The position numbers and the translations under genes are program-made. Shown here in pieces: positions 35,751 to 45,935 of a stretch of DNA of 64,000 nucleotides. Position 1 is the first letter of the stretch; each line of letters opens with the position of its first letter. Below the pieces are notes generated by a model. That model was not told the DNA's origin and ran no database searches. It saw nothing but the letters and a program-made list of their open reading frames with translations. The DNA is from Siphonodentalium dalli (Eukaryota; Mollusca; Scaphopoda; Gadilida; Siphonodentaliidae), in NCBI GenBank assembly GCA_032622095.1, contig CP136069.1, forward strand, positions 10,560,036 to 10,624,035, read 5' to 3'.

Positions 35751-35845
35751 ACTATGTTATGCCAGTGGTAGACCTGGAACATACCCAATGGTGGGGGGGG
35801 GGGGGGGGGGGGGGGGGTACTTAGTTGATATGGTAAGCTTATATA

Positions 35846-36030
35846 CAGTAATGCCCTAATTAATCGACTGCTTATAACCACAGCAGAATTATGGGTAACT
35901 TTACAGGATTTAGTCGGAAATATGGCTTGTTGTCCCCGAGAGCTTTCCGATGAATGACAACAAGCCATATTTCCGACTAAATCCTGAAAAGATACCCATA
36001 ATTCTGCTGTGGTTAAGCAGTCGATTACTG
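35846..36030. mobile_element. Family D MITE next to a splice donor
   Basis: cagtaatgccctaattaat to cgattactg with TA flanks. Its right end lies 26 bp from the last coding base of the minus-strand exon at 36229-36057, inside the intron just after the donor. Confidence 0.85.
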
Positions 36031-36056
36031 TACTCATAAAATGTCATATCACTAAC

Positions 36057-36229
36057 CTCGTCAGCTTTGTCGAATGATGGGCCGTCGCTCTCGAGGCTGC
36101 TTTTACTATTGCGTTTTGATTTGACGCCAACCATAGCCGCTGACGAGGAGGAACTGGGTCGTCGTTTAATAAATATCTTCAAATCATCTCGGAATGATCG
36201 AGCTTTCTTCAGAACTTTGGAACCTTTCT
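36057..36229 (-). CDS. RAPGEF1: Upstream exon, probably of the same RAPGEF1-like gene
   Basis: A 173-nt minus-strand candidate exon. Acceptor catatctttttcag lies just above 36229 and donor gttagt at 36056-36051. It enters one base into a codon and leaves in phase 0, which is the entry phase of the exon at 13256. The peptide has a basic stretch KKARSFRDDLKIFIKRR, a Ser-rich run and an acidic end DGPSFDKADE. Vertebrate C3G also has a basic N-terminal segment ahead of the conserved domain, but residue identity is low, so the link rests mainly on strand, phase and clean splice sites. An in-frame Met at 36269 lies beyond the acceptor and is probably intronic. Confidence 0.55.
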
Positions 36230-36411
36230 CTGAAAAAGATATGAATAAACGATATATTTTCAGCCACATTTAGTCAAAGTCAGATAATATTTGTTAGAAT
36301 TATTGTGCTTATGTAACATAGACAGACAGACTGACTGACGGATGCCGACCGCTATTCATCAGTTTTGAACACAACTGGTTCAAAAGCTATACCCAGTAAC
36401 ACAACTGTACT

Positions 36412-36666
36412 CAAGCCTTGAAATAGGGTGTCTGTCATTTGCAGAATGAGGTTCCCAGAGGGTGAATTTAGTGATGCTACCCCGCATAGTGGGCTAGCAT
36501 CACCAAATTCACCCTCTGGGAAACTCATTCTGCTGAGGTGTAAGCTGAATAGAGGTCCCCAGAGGGTGAATTTGGTGATGCTAGCCCGCTATGCGGGGTA
36601 GCATCACTAAATTCACCCTCTGGGGACCTCATTCTGCAAATGACAGACACCCTATTTCAAGGCTTG
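36412..36666. mobile_element. Family C MITE with a perfect 8-bp target duplication
   Basis: caagccttgaaatagggtg to ctatttcaaggcttg, flanked by actgtact at 36404-36411 and 36667-36674. This copy defines the family C termini. Confidence 0.92.
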
Positions 36667-36739
36667 ACTGTACTCATCAATCAACAACAGCGCTCACCCA
36701 CTTTATTTGTCAGAATAATTTTAAATATTTGGCAGCAGC

Positions 36740-37326
36740 AGGTTAGCATCACCAAATTCACCCTTGGGGGACCTCATTCTGCTTTGGCCTCATCTTCTGG
36801 ACAGTAACTATGGTCTCAAATTAACATTGTTTTGTAACTTTTTCCCTTCTGTTAAGTACATCTCCGAATTCGCAGAAGATAAATTGCATAATCGAGTTGA
36901 CTAATGGGTGAACTTCAACTGGAGAACTTCAATCTGATCCTACAGGTACAGTAATGCCCAAAGTAATTACCACTTAACCACAGCAGAATTATGGGTAATT
37001 TTTCAGGATTTAGTCGGAAATATGGCTTGTTGCCATTCATCAGAAAGCTCTCGGCGAGAGCTTTCCAATGAATGGCAACAAGCCATATTTCCGACTAAAT
37101 CCTGAAAAATTACCCATAATTCGGCTGTGGTTAAGTGGTCAATTACTTTGGGAATTACTGTAGGTATCCCATCACAGTTGAGGCCTAAACAGAATGAGGT
37201 CCCCAGAGGGTGAATTTGGTGATGCTAGCCCGCTATGCCGCCTACCGGTATGCGGGATACATGTAGCTCACTAAATTCACCCTCTGGGGACCTCATTCTG
37301 CAAATGTCAGACACATAAAATTCAGG
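36740..37326. mobile_element. Family C long form with nested family D
   Basis: Outer landmarks: ctagcatcaccaaattcacc on the left, gaacttcaatctgatcctac in the middle, cagttgaggcctaaacagaa and ggacctcattctgcaaatg on the right. The middle is cut at ggTA by the family D copy at 36949-37160. Confidence 0.8.
36949..37160. mobile_element. Family D MITE nested in family C
   Basis: cagtaatgcccaaagtaatt to gggaattactg with TA on both sides; near-perfect palindrome. Confidence 0.88.
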
Positions 37327-37487
37327 CATATAATATGCATGAGCCTTTGGGAAATATATGTTGCATACCGCTTTGGTATAGAGCAATTGAAACGGGAGCA
37401 TAGAACCCATCTAGTACAGATCAATGAATGCAGGGACAAACACATAATATGTGCAAAAACTCATACACTTTCCTATCAAGTCTGAAT

Positions 37488-37889
37488 TTAACCCTTTACC
37501 CAACAAACCGGCCAAAAACGGCCAAATAAAGCTGCAACAGCCTAAATTATCTTGGGTCAGTGTCTCAATAAAACCATACAAATATGGATATCATTGGAAC
37601 CGGCTCCTTGACCACATTGTGATAGTTACAGTTATGCCCTGTGCCAATGCATTCTCTTATATATGCGAGTCGACCATAGGTCGCCTCGCATATATAAGAG
37701 AATGCATTGGCCTAAAAAAAATCTTTTTTTAACACTTTTTACCATTTTTTCTTACATTCTTTAACAATTTTATAATTTTTAATGTGTTATGCCAATGCAT
37801 TCTCTTATATATGCGAGGCGACCTATGGTCGACTCGCATATATAAGAGAATGCATTGGCACAGGGCCGTTCTGTTGGGTAAAGGGTTAA
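37488..37889. mobile_element. Family A MITE, full length
   Basis: TTAA at 37488-37491 and 37886-37889; both hairpins intact. Confidence 0.88.
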
Positions 37890-38283
37890 TGTGTCTGACA
37901 TTTGCAGAATTAGGTCCCCAGATGGTGAAATTAGTGTTGCTTTTCCGCACAGTGGTCTAACTGTTCTAACATCACCAAATTCACCCTTTGGGGACCTCAT
38001 TCTGAAGTTTCCCAGTTGAAGTTCCCATTTGTCACCTTGATTATGCATTTTATCTTCTGCAAACTAGGGATTATAGAAACTGAACAGACAGGACAGAAGG
38101 GGAAAAGTAACTAACAAAAACAATGTTTATTAGAGGCTGTAGATACTTCCCATAAGATGAGGCCTAAGCAGAATGAGGTCACCAGAGGGTGAATTTGGGA
38201 ATTTGGTGATGCTCACCCACTATGCATGGTAGCGTCACTAAACTCACCCTCTGGGGACCTCAGACACACTATTTCCATGCTTG
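37890..38283. mobile_element. Family C long form
   Basis: tgtgtctgacatttgcagaa to gacacactatttccatgcttg, with the internal gaagtttcccagttgaag and cttcccataagatgaggcc; its left terminus is replaced by the abutting family A element. Confidence 0.75.
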
Positions 38284-38313
38284 TTTTGTGTTATAGCGTA
38301 ATTACGGCTGGTA

Positions 38314-38463
38314 CAGTAATGCCCTAAATAATCGACTCCTTAACCACAGCAGAATTAGTGAGTGTTTTCCGACGAATGGCAACCAGCCATTTTTCCGACA
38401 AAATCCTGAAAATTACCCATAATTCTGCTGTGTTTAAGGAGTCGATTAATTAGAGCATTATTG
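38314..38463. mobile_element. Family D MITE, internally deleted
   Basis: The left arm is cut short after accacagcagaattagtgag; right arm complete; TA flanks. Confidence 0.8.
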
Positions 38464-38567
38464 TAGACTGACATTTGTGATTGCATCATGCATCAATGAA
38501 TCAGGGTTGTGAGGTATTTAGCCACATGAGTAAGGAGCCCCTCCTTAATGCACTACTGAACCACCCC

Positions 38568-38640
38568 CCCCATGCCTCTGTATTCACCCCACCCCGATCC
38601 AGCACCCCTGAATTTGACCCACCCTGATCCAGTGCCCCTG
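38568..38640. repeat. Short 'ccctgatccagcacccctg' repeat
   Basis: Two units of about 32 bp (ccccgatccagcacccctga / cctgatccagtgcccctgt). Related words occur at 39243-39290 and 42860-42915. Confidence 0.7.
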
Positions 38641-38706
38641 TATAAGTCCTTCCCAGGAGATGGGAGTCCCATCTCCTGGGAAGGACTTATACAGGGGCAC
38701 TGGATC
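38626..38706. repeat. Perfect 40-bp-arm palindrome
   Basis: Arms 38626-38665 and 38667-38706 are exact complements around one G; the centre is tctcctggga-type (aggagatggga g tcccatctcct). The word cagtccttccc of family J (44858-45182) is related to its ccttcccaggaga core. Confidence 0.95.
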
Positions 38707-38921
38707 ATCATGGGAGCGATTTCTCTCGCACCCGTAAGCACAGTAATTTCAATACACAGATGCTAAAATTTACACTCATCCCTCTCAAATGTCAAAATGA
38801 TTATGGTGACTGTAATCGTTGATTCCATATATAACTATTTTAAGTTTTATTTAGATCCTTTCCCGGGCATACATGTACATGTATGATAGTGCAACTGGAA
38901 TTTTTATAATTTTTTATCATT

Positions 38922-38976
38922 CACCCTCTGGGGACCTCATTCTGCTAATGTCAGACACACTATATCCATACTTGCT
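38922..38976. mobile_element. Family C right-end fragment
   Basis: ttcaccctctggggacctca to actatatccatacttg. Confidence 0.7.
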
Positions 38977-39018
38977 TGATATATACATGTACATGTATAC
39001 TAGTACATGAATACAATA

Positions 39019-39230
39019 CAGTTATGCTCTAAATAATCGACTCCTTAACCACAGCAGAATTCTGGGTAACTTTTCAGGATTTAGTCGGAAATATGGCTTG
39101 TTGCCATTCATCGGAAAGCTCTCACTGAGAGCTTTCCGATGAATGGCAACAAGCCATAATTCCGACTAAATCCTGAACAATTAACATAATTCTGCTGTGG
39201 TTAAGCAGTCAATAATTTAGGGCATTACTG
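39019..39230. mobile_element. Family D MITE
   Basis: cagttatgctctaaataatc to ttagggcattactg, TA flanks, near-perfect palindrome. Confidence 0.88.
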
Positions 39231-39945
39231 TACATGTACCTTAACCCCACACTGATCCAGCACCCCTATATTCACACACCCAATCAGGGTCTTAGCCAGA
39301 AATTGGAAGTATAGAGTGTCCAATCCATCGTGAAGCGATGGCCGATGTGGTAATCGTCAGATGGGGGTGGGGTATCCCCCTCTCATAGGTAGGGATCCAT
39401 TGGGTGACATTAGGATCAGCTACATATACATGTATTCTTAAATGTAGTTTATATCTACTTGAAGAAGTGAAAGATGACTTTACTCTACATGCTGCTATGC
39501 ACATACGCTTTACACAGGGATATATTGAGTGTATTTGAGCAAAAAGCTGTAGCTGGCTGTAGTCGACTCACCGCGTGGCCGGCTGTGGCTTATAAGACAT
39601 GCGCAGTAGAAAGCTACATGTACAGCAGGAAGGGAAATAAATGGCGACTATCACTAAACATTGTACTCCGACTCTGATAGGAGAATTTCTTATCGGGAAG
39701 ATATTTTTTGAATACTGCTCCCTGGGGACACATAATTGTCATTCCCATTTTGTTGGCATCAAACTAGATATTTTATATCTATGATATATTTATTGTTTGG
39801 TGAATAATTAAACTTGTTTTTATTTCGTAAAAATATATATAATTATATCTTGTTTGCATATGCCGATTTAGATATAATCACAAATCATATACTCTTTCAA
39901 AAATCAGATTTATGGTGGCATGGACTTAGTATGAGTCTTAATAGC

Positions 39946-40713
39946 TTAACCCTTTACCCAACAGAACGGCCCTGTGCCAATGCATTCTCTTATATATGCG
40001 AGTCGACCATAGGTCGCCTCGCATATATAAGAGAATGCATTGGCTTAACACATTAAAAATTCTAAAATTGTTAAAGAATGTAAGAAAAAATGGTAAAAAG
40101 TGTTAAAAAAAGATTTTTTTTAAGGCATATGCTTGCTCTATTTGTGATAAACTATTTAGTAGGGCTGACTGTTTACCTGCGCACATGCGAATACATAGTG
40201 GTGAAAAAACGTTTGCTTGTGAGATATGCGGCGATTCGTTCACTCGAAAAATTCACCTAGAATCGCACTCGCTAAAACACACTGGAGCTCGGCCGTTTGC
40301 GTGTGAGATATGTGGAGCTAGGCTCAGTCGTAAGGGTCATTTGGCAAGACATATGCTGATACATAATGGAAAGCCGTTTACTTGTTCGGAATGCGGAAGA
40401 AAATTTACAGAGAAGTGCACGATGATGAAGCATAGGTTGACTCATATATATGGAAAATGAGTCGAATGATGGCCAAACCGAGTTATCAACAACTGAGGAG
40501 GAGCATAATGAAAATGAATGTAGTCGACTCACATATATAAGAGAATGCATTGGCACAGGGCATAACTGTAACTATCACAATGTGGTCAAGGAGCCGGTTC
40601 CAATGATATCCATATTTGTATGGTTCTATTGATATTGAGACAGACCGAACATATTTTAGGCTGTTGAAGCTTTATTTGGCCGGTTTTGGCCAGTTTGTTG
40701 GGTAAAGGGTTAA
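39946..40713. mobile_element. Family A MITE that has captured a zinc-finger gene fragment
   Basis: TTAA at 39946-39949 and 40710-40713 with standard family A ends. The first hairpin and spacer are normal up to the T run near 40120. There the second hairpin's left arm and loop are replaced by 396 bp of foreign coding sequence (about 40127-40522), after which the family resumes at gtcgactcacatatataa. It measures 768 bp against about 390 bp for ordinary copies. The captured DNA has visibly higher GC and no MITE words. Confidence 0.85.
40131..40460 (+). CDS. Captured C2H2 zinc-finger fragment, four intact fingers
   Basis: An open plus-strand frame from a stop at 40104 to the stop ending at 40460. 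Four consecutive C2H2 fingers each keep both Cys and both His: CSIC (Cys codons 40134 and 40143; His at 40182, 40194), CEIC near 40213, CEIC near 40300 and CSEC near 40384. Linkers resemble the TGEKP type (SGEKT, TGARP, NGKP). Such fingers bind DNA in nuclear transcription factors. The only Met is at 40185, inside finger 1, so no normal start is present: this is an internal piece of a donor gene. After finger 4 it ends HIYGK-stop, then a non-repeat tail to about 40522. Confidence 0.85.
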   Translation, partial: ACSICDKLFSRADCLPAHMRIHSGEKTFACEICGDSFTRKIHLESHSLKHTGARPFACEICGARLSRKGHLARHMLIHNGKPFTCSECGRKFTEKCTMMKHRLTHIYGK

Positions 40714-40988
40714 AATGTGCCTGCTGCAGCGAGCGAGACCATTGGTGAATTGATATAGCAACATAATGCCAAAATTATGCCGGTATAATATTATACATCA
40801 GCCACATTCCAAGTTCTGAGTAGCGGTACAATTGTTAGTGACCGCCAGCTGTGACCGGCTACAGTTTTCTGTAGCTTTCTACTGCGCATGCCTAGCCAGC
40901 TACGGCTACAGCTTTTTTGCTCAAATACACTCGATAGAAACAATGTGTTTAGCACAATAATAATACTCAATCCTTTGTCGCTGTCTAA

Positions 40989-42857
40989 TTAACCCTTTAC
41001 CCAACAGAACGGCCCTGTGCCAATGCATTCTCTTATATATGCGAGTCGACCATAGGCTTAACACATTAAAAATTATAAAATTGTTAAAGAATGTAAGAAA
41101 CGAGAGGCCGATCACGATCGGCAGATGTTTAACCCATCCCTTGGCGATAGTAAATTGTTAAGATCAGAATCATAATCTTTTAATGTTGAATTATAGAGTA
41201 TACTGTTATGATCTAAAGTAGTATATGACAAATGTACATAATAACCAGTAATAACACAAATTATTGGAATGTATGAGTCAATATAGAAGGGTTAATATAA
41301 CATCTAAACTCTAGAGCCTGTCACCACTATCATAGTGTGAGCAGTTCTATTCATGTTGTTGCAAATTGCCATGTGAGATATCAAAATAATATAATTATTT
41401 ATTTAATGGAAAAGGTTAAAAGACATGGAATGGGTAAAAGGGGTTAAATCACCTATCTCTGCCCTGTTTGATCCAATGTAGTCCCATCATCCAAGGACTT
41501 AGAGAGCTCCATTGGTCTAGTTAAATAAATTCACCTGGCTAAGTTGTGGTTAAAAAGATAGCTAAATCAATTTATCCAATAATTCACTGTGTCTCTTATA
41601 CAGACCTAACATATGAGGGCTATAAATAACTCTCAAAGCAATAAACTATATTGTCTTTTATCTTGCTCACAGAGAAGCAGGTATTCATTAATTGTAAGTT
41701 ACTTGGGTTATAATCTGGATAATTCTTAGTTTAAAAAGGGCCATATCTCTGGTATAACAAATTGGATCTAACCCATATTCAAACTCGTTCTGTATTTTGA
41801 GTTGAGAAACTCACATACCAAATTTGGTTCCTATCAGATGAAAAATGGTTGATTTATCGAAGTACATGTATGTGTGAATCATATGTCAAAGGACCATAAC
41901 ACCATTAAAAAAAATCCGATCAAACCCATATTCGAAATCAATCTGTATGTTGGTCTGAGAAACTCATACACCAAATTTGGTTCCAATCAGATAAAAAATG
42001 TTTGAGTTATGGCAGAATTCATGAATTCTAAGTCGAAAAAGGGCCATAACTCCGTAAAAAAAACTCCGATCAAACCCATATTCGAACTCGATCTGTATTT
42101 TGGGTCGAGAAACTCACATACCAAATTTGGTTCCGATCAGATAAAAAATGTTTGAGTTATGGCAGAATTAATTAATTCTAAGTCGAAAAAGGGCCATAAC
42201 TCCGTAATAAAAAGTCGGATCAAACCCATATTCGAACTCGATCTGTATTTTGGGCCGAGAAACTCACATACCAAATTTGGTTCCGATCAGATAAAAAATG
42301 TTTGAGTTATGGCAGAATGCGTGAATTCTAAGTCGAAAAAGGGCCATAACTCTGTCAAAAAAAGTCGGATCAAACCCATATTCGAACTCGATCTGTATTT
42401 TGGGCTGAAAACCCCATATACAAAATTTGGTTTTGATCAGGTAAAAAAATGTTTGAGTTATCGCATTACACGTAAAGTGTCTACGGACGGACAGACGGAC
42501 GGACAGACGGACGGACGGACGGACGGACGCACGACGAGTGGTCAATCCGGACAATGACACTATGTTTACCATACATGGTATGGGTAAACATAAAAATGGT
42601 AAAAAAAGATTTTTTTACGCCAATGCATTCTCTTATATATGCGAGGCGACCTATGGTCGACTCGCATATATAAGAGAATGCATGGGCACAGGGCATAACT
42701 GTAACCATCACAATGTGGTCAATGAGCCGGTTCCAATGATATCCATATTTGTATGGTTTTATTGAGACAGACCTAAGATAATATAGGCTGTTGCAGCTTT
42801 ATTTGGCCGTTTTTGGAAGGTTTGTTGCCAAATTGTTGGGTACTAGTAAAGGGTTAA
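40989..42857. mobile_element. Large composite family A element, 1.9 kb
   Basis: TTAA at 40989-40992 and 42854-42857. The left part has lost half its first hairpin (gagtcgaccataggcttaac), then follows aatgtaagaaacgagaggcc and cgatcacgatcggcag as in the 24861 element. The right part is repeat H fused at aaacataaaaatgg to the second family A hairpin and right end. The interior at 41155-41735 does not match the first element. Confidence 0.7.
41735..42590. repeat. Mollusc repeat H, five units with GACGG tail
   Basis: Units of about 140 bp: gggccataactc, tcaaacccatattcgaactc, atctgtattttgggc, taccaaatttggttccgatc, tgtttgagttatggcagaat. They end in a cggacggacagacgg run at 42483-42530 and a ccatacatggtatggg palindrome. 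Confidence 0.9.
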
Positions 42858-42914
42858 GGCCCTGCACCCGATCCAGTGCCCTTGTCCATTCACCCACCCA
42901 GCATCCCTGTACAT

Positions 42915-43486
42915 TCCTATTTAATATGATCAGAAGAATGCTGGATGTAATTATATATCACTGTGGGAGGGGATGGAGAGGATTGGTGAGGTATTTAGAC
43001 ACCTGAGTCAGTAGAATAGCCAGAGGCCTCACAAAGGTGGAAGACAAACAAGCACATATGTTTCCTGACCCTCTACATAAAGATAAGAAAACAGCACACA
43101 GTGATGGATTGTAGATGAGGATGTAATGAGAGAAGAACATCAACAGACCATGCTGTCCATGTGGAATGCTGAATCCATCATCTACAAGGGTCTCATAGTA
43201 ATCAGGACATTATACAGTGCTGTCCATATGGAATCATCTACTACTGGTTACAACAGTGGTCTGAGGGCTCATGTGGCAGATCATGGTACTCCACAACAGT
43301 GCTGTCCATGTGGAATCTTTCTTTATAGCGCATCCATTGTTTTTGTTTTTTGTTTTTTGCAAAATATAGCAATATACAGAAGGTTCATAAACATTCAATA
43401 AAAAAATCTAGCTTATCCCTGGACAATAAATACTAATTACACTGTACAAATCCTTGATGACAACGTCAATCGTAACTTTAACTGAA
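42915..43486. other. No gene recognised
   Basis: gctgtccatgtggaat-like words recur at about 43151, 43217 and 43304 within a weakly repetitive stretch; no domain or splice evidence. Confidence 0.5.
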
Positions 43487-43488
43487 GA

Positions 43489-44042
43489 CACATAATACAC
43501 CTGGTCCTACATGTACATCAAACAGACCTCCCATGATGATTGAAATATATTGTATGTAAAACACAATCCGGCCTGATTACCATGGTAACTCCCCACACTC
43601 ACCCCCACCCCACATAATACACCTGGTCCTACATCTAACAGACCTCCCATGATGATTGAAATATATTGCATGTAAAACACAATCCGGCCTGATTACCATG
43701 GTAACTCCCCACACCCACCCCCACCCCACATAATACACCTGGTCCTACATCTAACAGACCTCCCATGATGATTGAAATATATTGCATGTAAAACACAATC
43801 CGGCCTGATTACCATGGTAACTCCCCACACCCACCCCCACCCCACATAATACACCTGGTCCTACATCTAACAGACCTCCCATGATGATTGAAATATATTG
43901 CATGTAAAACACAATCCGGCCTGATTACCATGGTAACTCCCCACACCCACCCCCACCCCACATAATACACCTGGTCCTACATCTAACAGACCTCCCATGA
44001 TGATTGAAATATATTGCATGTAAAACACAATCTGGCCTGACT
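43489..44042. repeat. 116-bp tandem repeat, nearly five copies
   Basis: Units start cacataatacacctggtcct, contain catgatgattgaaatatat and ccatggtaactccccacac, and are almost identical except in the first unit (122 bp). Recent amplification. Confidence 0.95.
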
Positions 44043-44207
44043 ACCTTCCTGCTTTGAACTTCCAGGTATCAGCTTTGAATACAACCATTTTATTAACCAT
44101 ATCATATTGCTGATGAGTATAACAAATACAGATGTTTATGCTTCAGCGCAGGCCATACCATGTAATACTCTCCCCAGGCATCAAGACAAGCAATGCAGTC
44201 CCTTCTG

Positions 44208-44534
44208 CAAGCCTTGAAATAGGGTGTCTGTCATTTGCAGAATGAGGTCCCCAGAGGGTGAATTTAGTGATGCTACCCCGCATAGCGGGCTAGCATCACC
44301 AAATTCACCCTCTGGGGACGCTCTGGGCCATATGGGATAAAGCGCTATATAAAAACTATTTATTATTATTATTATTATTATTCTGCTTGCACCATAGCAG
44401 TTGAGGGCCTAAGCAGAATGAGGTTCCCAGAGGGTGAATTTGGTGATGCTAGCCCGCTATGCGGGGTAGCATCACTAAATTCACCCTCTGGGAACCTCAT
44501 TCTGCAAATGACAGACACCCTATTTCAAGGCTTG
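44208..44534. mobile_element. Family C MITE with perfect 8-bp duplication and a SINE-like tail inside
   Basis: caagccttgaaatagggtg to ctatttcaaggcttg, flanked by cccttctg at 44200-44207 and 44535-44542. At 44320-44382 an insert reads gataaagcgctatataaaaa followed by a (tat)n run, the 3'-tail signature of several animal SINEs/LINEs. Confidence 0.9.
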
Positions 44535-44684
44535 CCCTTCTGTATCCAAGACTACCGTCAGCCCTCTGAGCAATGTCAACAACATGAACATGTATGCGTT
44601 CAGGGGCAGCAGGGCAAGGAAGTCATGCATGGGCTTCAGCCCCTCCCCTTGCCCTTATCTGAATAGTGCGCAATTGCATAATTA

Positions 44685-44850
44685 CAGTGCATTTAGTGCC
44701 CCAAATAATCGACTCCTTAACCACAGCAGAATTATGGGTAACTTTTCAGGATTCAGTCGGAAATATGGCAACAAGCCATATTTCTGACTAAATCCTGAAA
44801 AGTTACCCATAATTCTGCTGTGGTTAAGTCGATTATTTAGGGCATTACTG
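44685..44850. mobile_element. Family D MITE
   Basis: Degenerate left end (cagtgcatttagtgccccaa), shortened loop (aaatatggcaacaagccatattt), right end gcattactg with TA. Confidence 0.82.
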
Positions 44851-44857
44851 TAATTAC

Positions 44858-45182
44858 CAGTCCTTCCCATGAGAAAAACACAGCGAGAGCACTTATTTGC
44901 TCTCGCAATTCAGAAGACGGGTGTTATTGCGTCAGTAATAAAATCGTAAGTTGGTTTTTTCTCAAACAAAATGTCATTGAGGGATAGACCTACATGTACA
45001 TGTATGTCCAGCTACCCTTTCACATGCCCATAATTTAACCTTCAAATAGTTCAATATTGAATAAACGATTACAGTGACCATCAACATTTTGACAAGATGG
45101 ACGAGTGCAAATTTTAGCACCCGTGAATTTAAAATTGCGAGTGCATATGGGCGCAATCGCTCCCGTCTCCTGGGAAGGACTG
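44858..45182. mobile_element. Family J MITE
   Basis: Inverted ends cagtccttcccatgaga / tctcctgggaaggactg, with aattac on both sides (44852-44857, 45183-45188). Inner inverted words gcgagagca / tgctctcgc and ttgcgagtgcatatgggcgc. Confidence 0.65.
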
Positions 45183-45431
45183 AATTACATTGGGATAAGT
45201 GCCTTTCTGATGGCTTTAAGTCCAAGCCTGAGTTAAGTTAGATCATGCCATGAATCTCTACTCTGGCTAACGCCTGTAGAGATCATACTCCACCAGTTAC
45301 GGCAGTACAAAATCTGGAAACTTTTTGAAGTTTTGATAAAGTCGAAAAAATAACGCAGGGAATATATTTTTCTTAGTTATCACCTGTTCCTTAATAATGT
45401 AGGTGAAGGTCCCAACTCAAAATTTTACGAT

Positions 45432-45830
45432 TTAACCCTTTAACCAACAAACCGGCCACAACCGGCCAAATAAAGCTTCAACAGCCTAAAATATCTTCGG
45501 TCTGTCTCAATAAAACCATACAAATATGGATATCATTGGAACCGGCTCATTGACCACATTGTGATAGTTACAGTTAGCCCTGTGCCAATGCATTCTCTTA
45601 TATATGCGAGTCGACCATAGGTCGCCTCGCATATATAAGAGAATGCATTGGCCTAAAAAAAATCTTTTTTTAACACTTTTTACCATTTTTTCTTACATTC
45701 TTTAACAATTTTATAATTTTTAATGTGTTAAGCCAATGCATTCTCTTATATATGCGAGGCGACCTATGGTCGACTCGCATATATAAGAGAATGCATTGGC
45801 ACAGGGCCCTTCTGTTGGGTAAAGGGTTAA
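45432..45830. mobile_element. Family A MITE nested at the centre of element K
   Basis: TTAA at 45432-45435 and 45827-45830; full length. The inner palindrome of K stands on both sides. Confidence 0.88.
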
Positions 45831-45935
45831 GTGACTTTGAGAATGATTTTGTTTTGCGTCGTTTGAAATTATAGAATTGTGATATTGGTTCATAAAAGTC
45901 ACAGAAAAGCATGCAATTTTGAGTTGGGGCCGTCA

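Larger units (their letters stand above)
39515..40942. mobile_element. Possible fold-back element enclosing the zinc-finger MITE
   Basis: About 105-bp diverged inverted repeats: gagtgtatttgagcaaaaag at 39526 onward and its complement ending near 40935. Both arms contain gctgtagctggct-like and catgcgcagtagaaagctac words. Target duplication not clear. They flank, at some distance, the family A element at 39946-40713. Confidence 0.55.
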
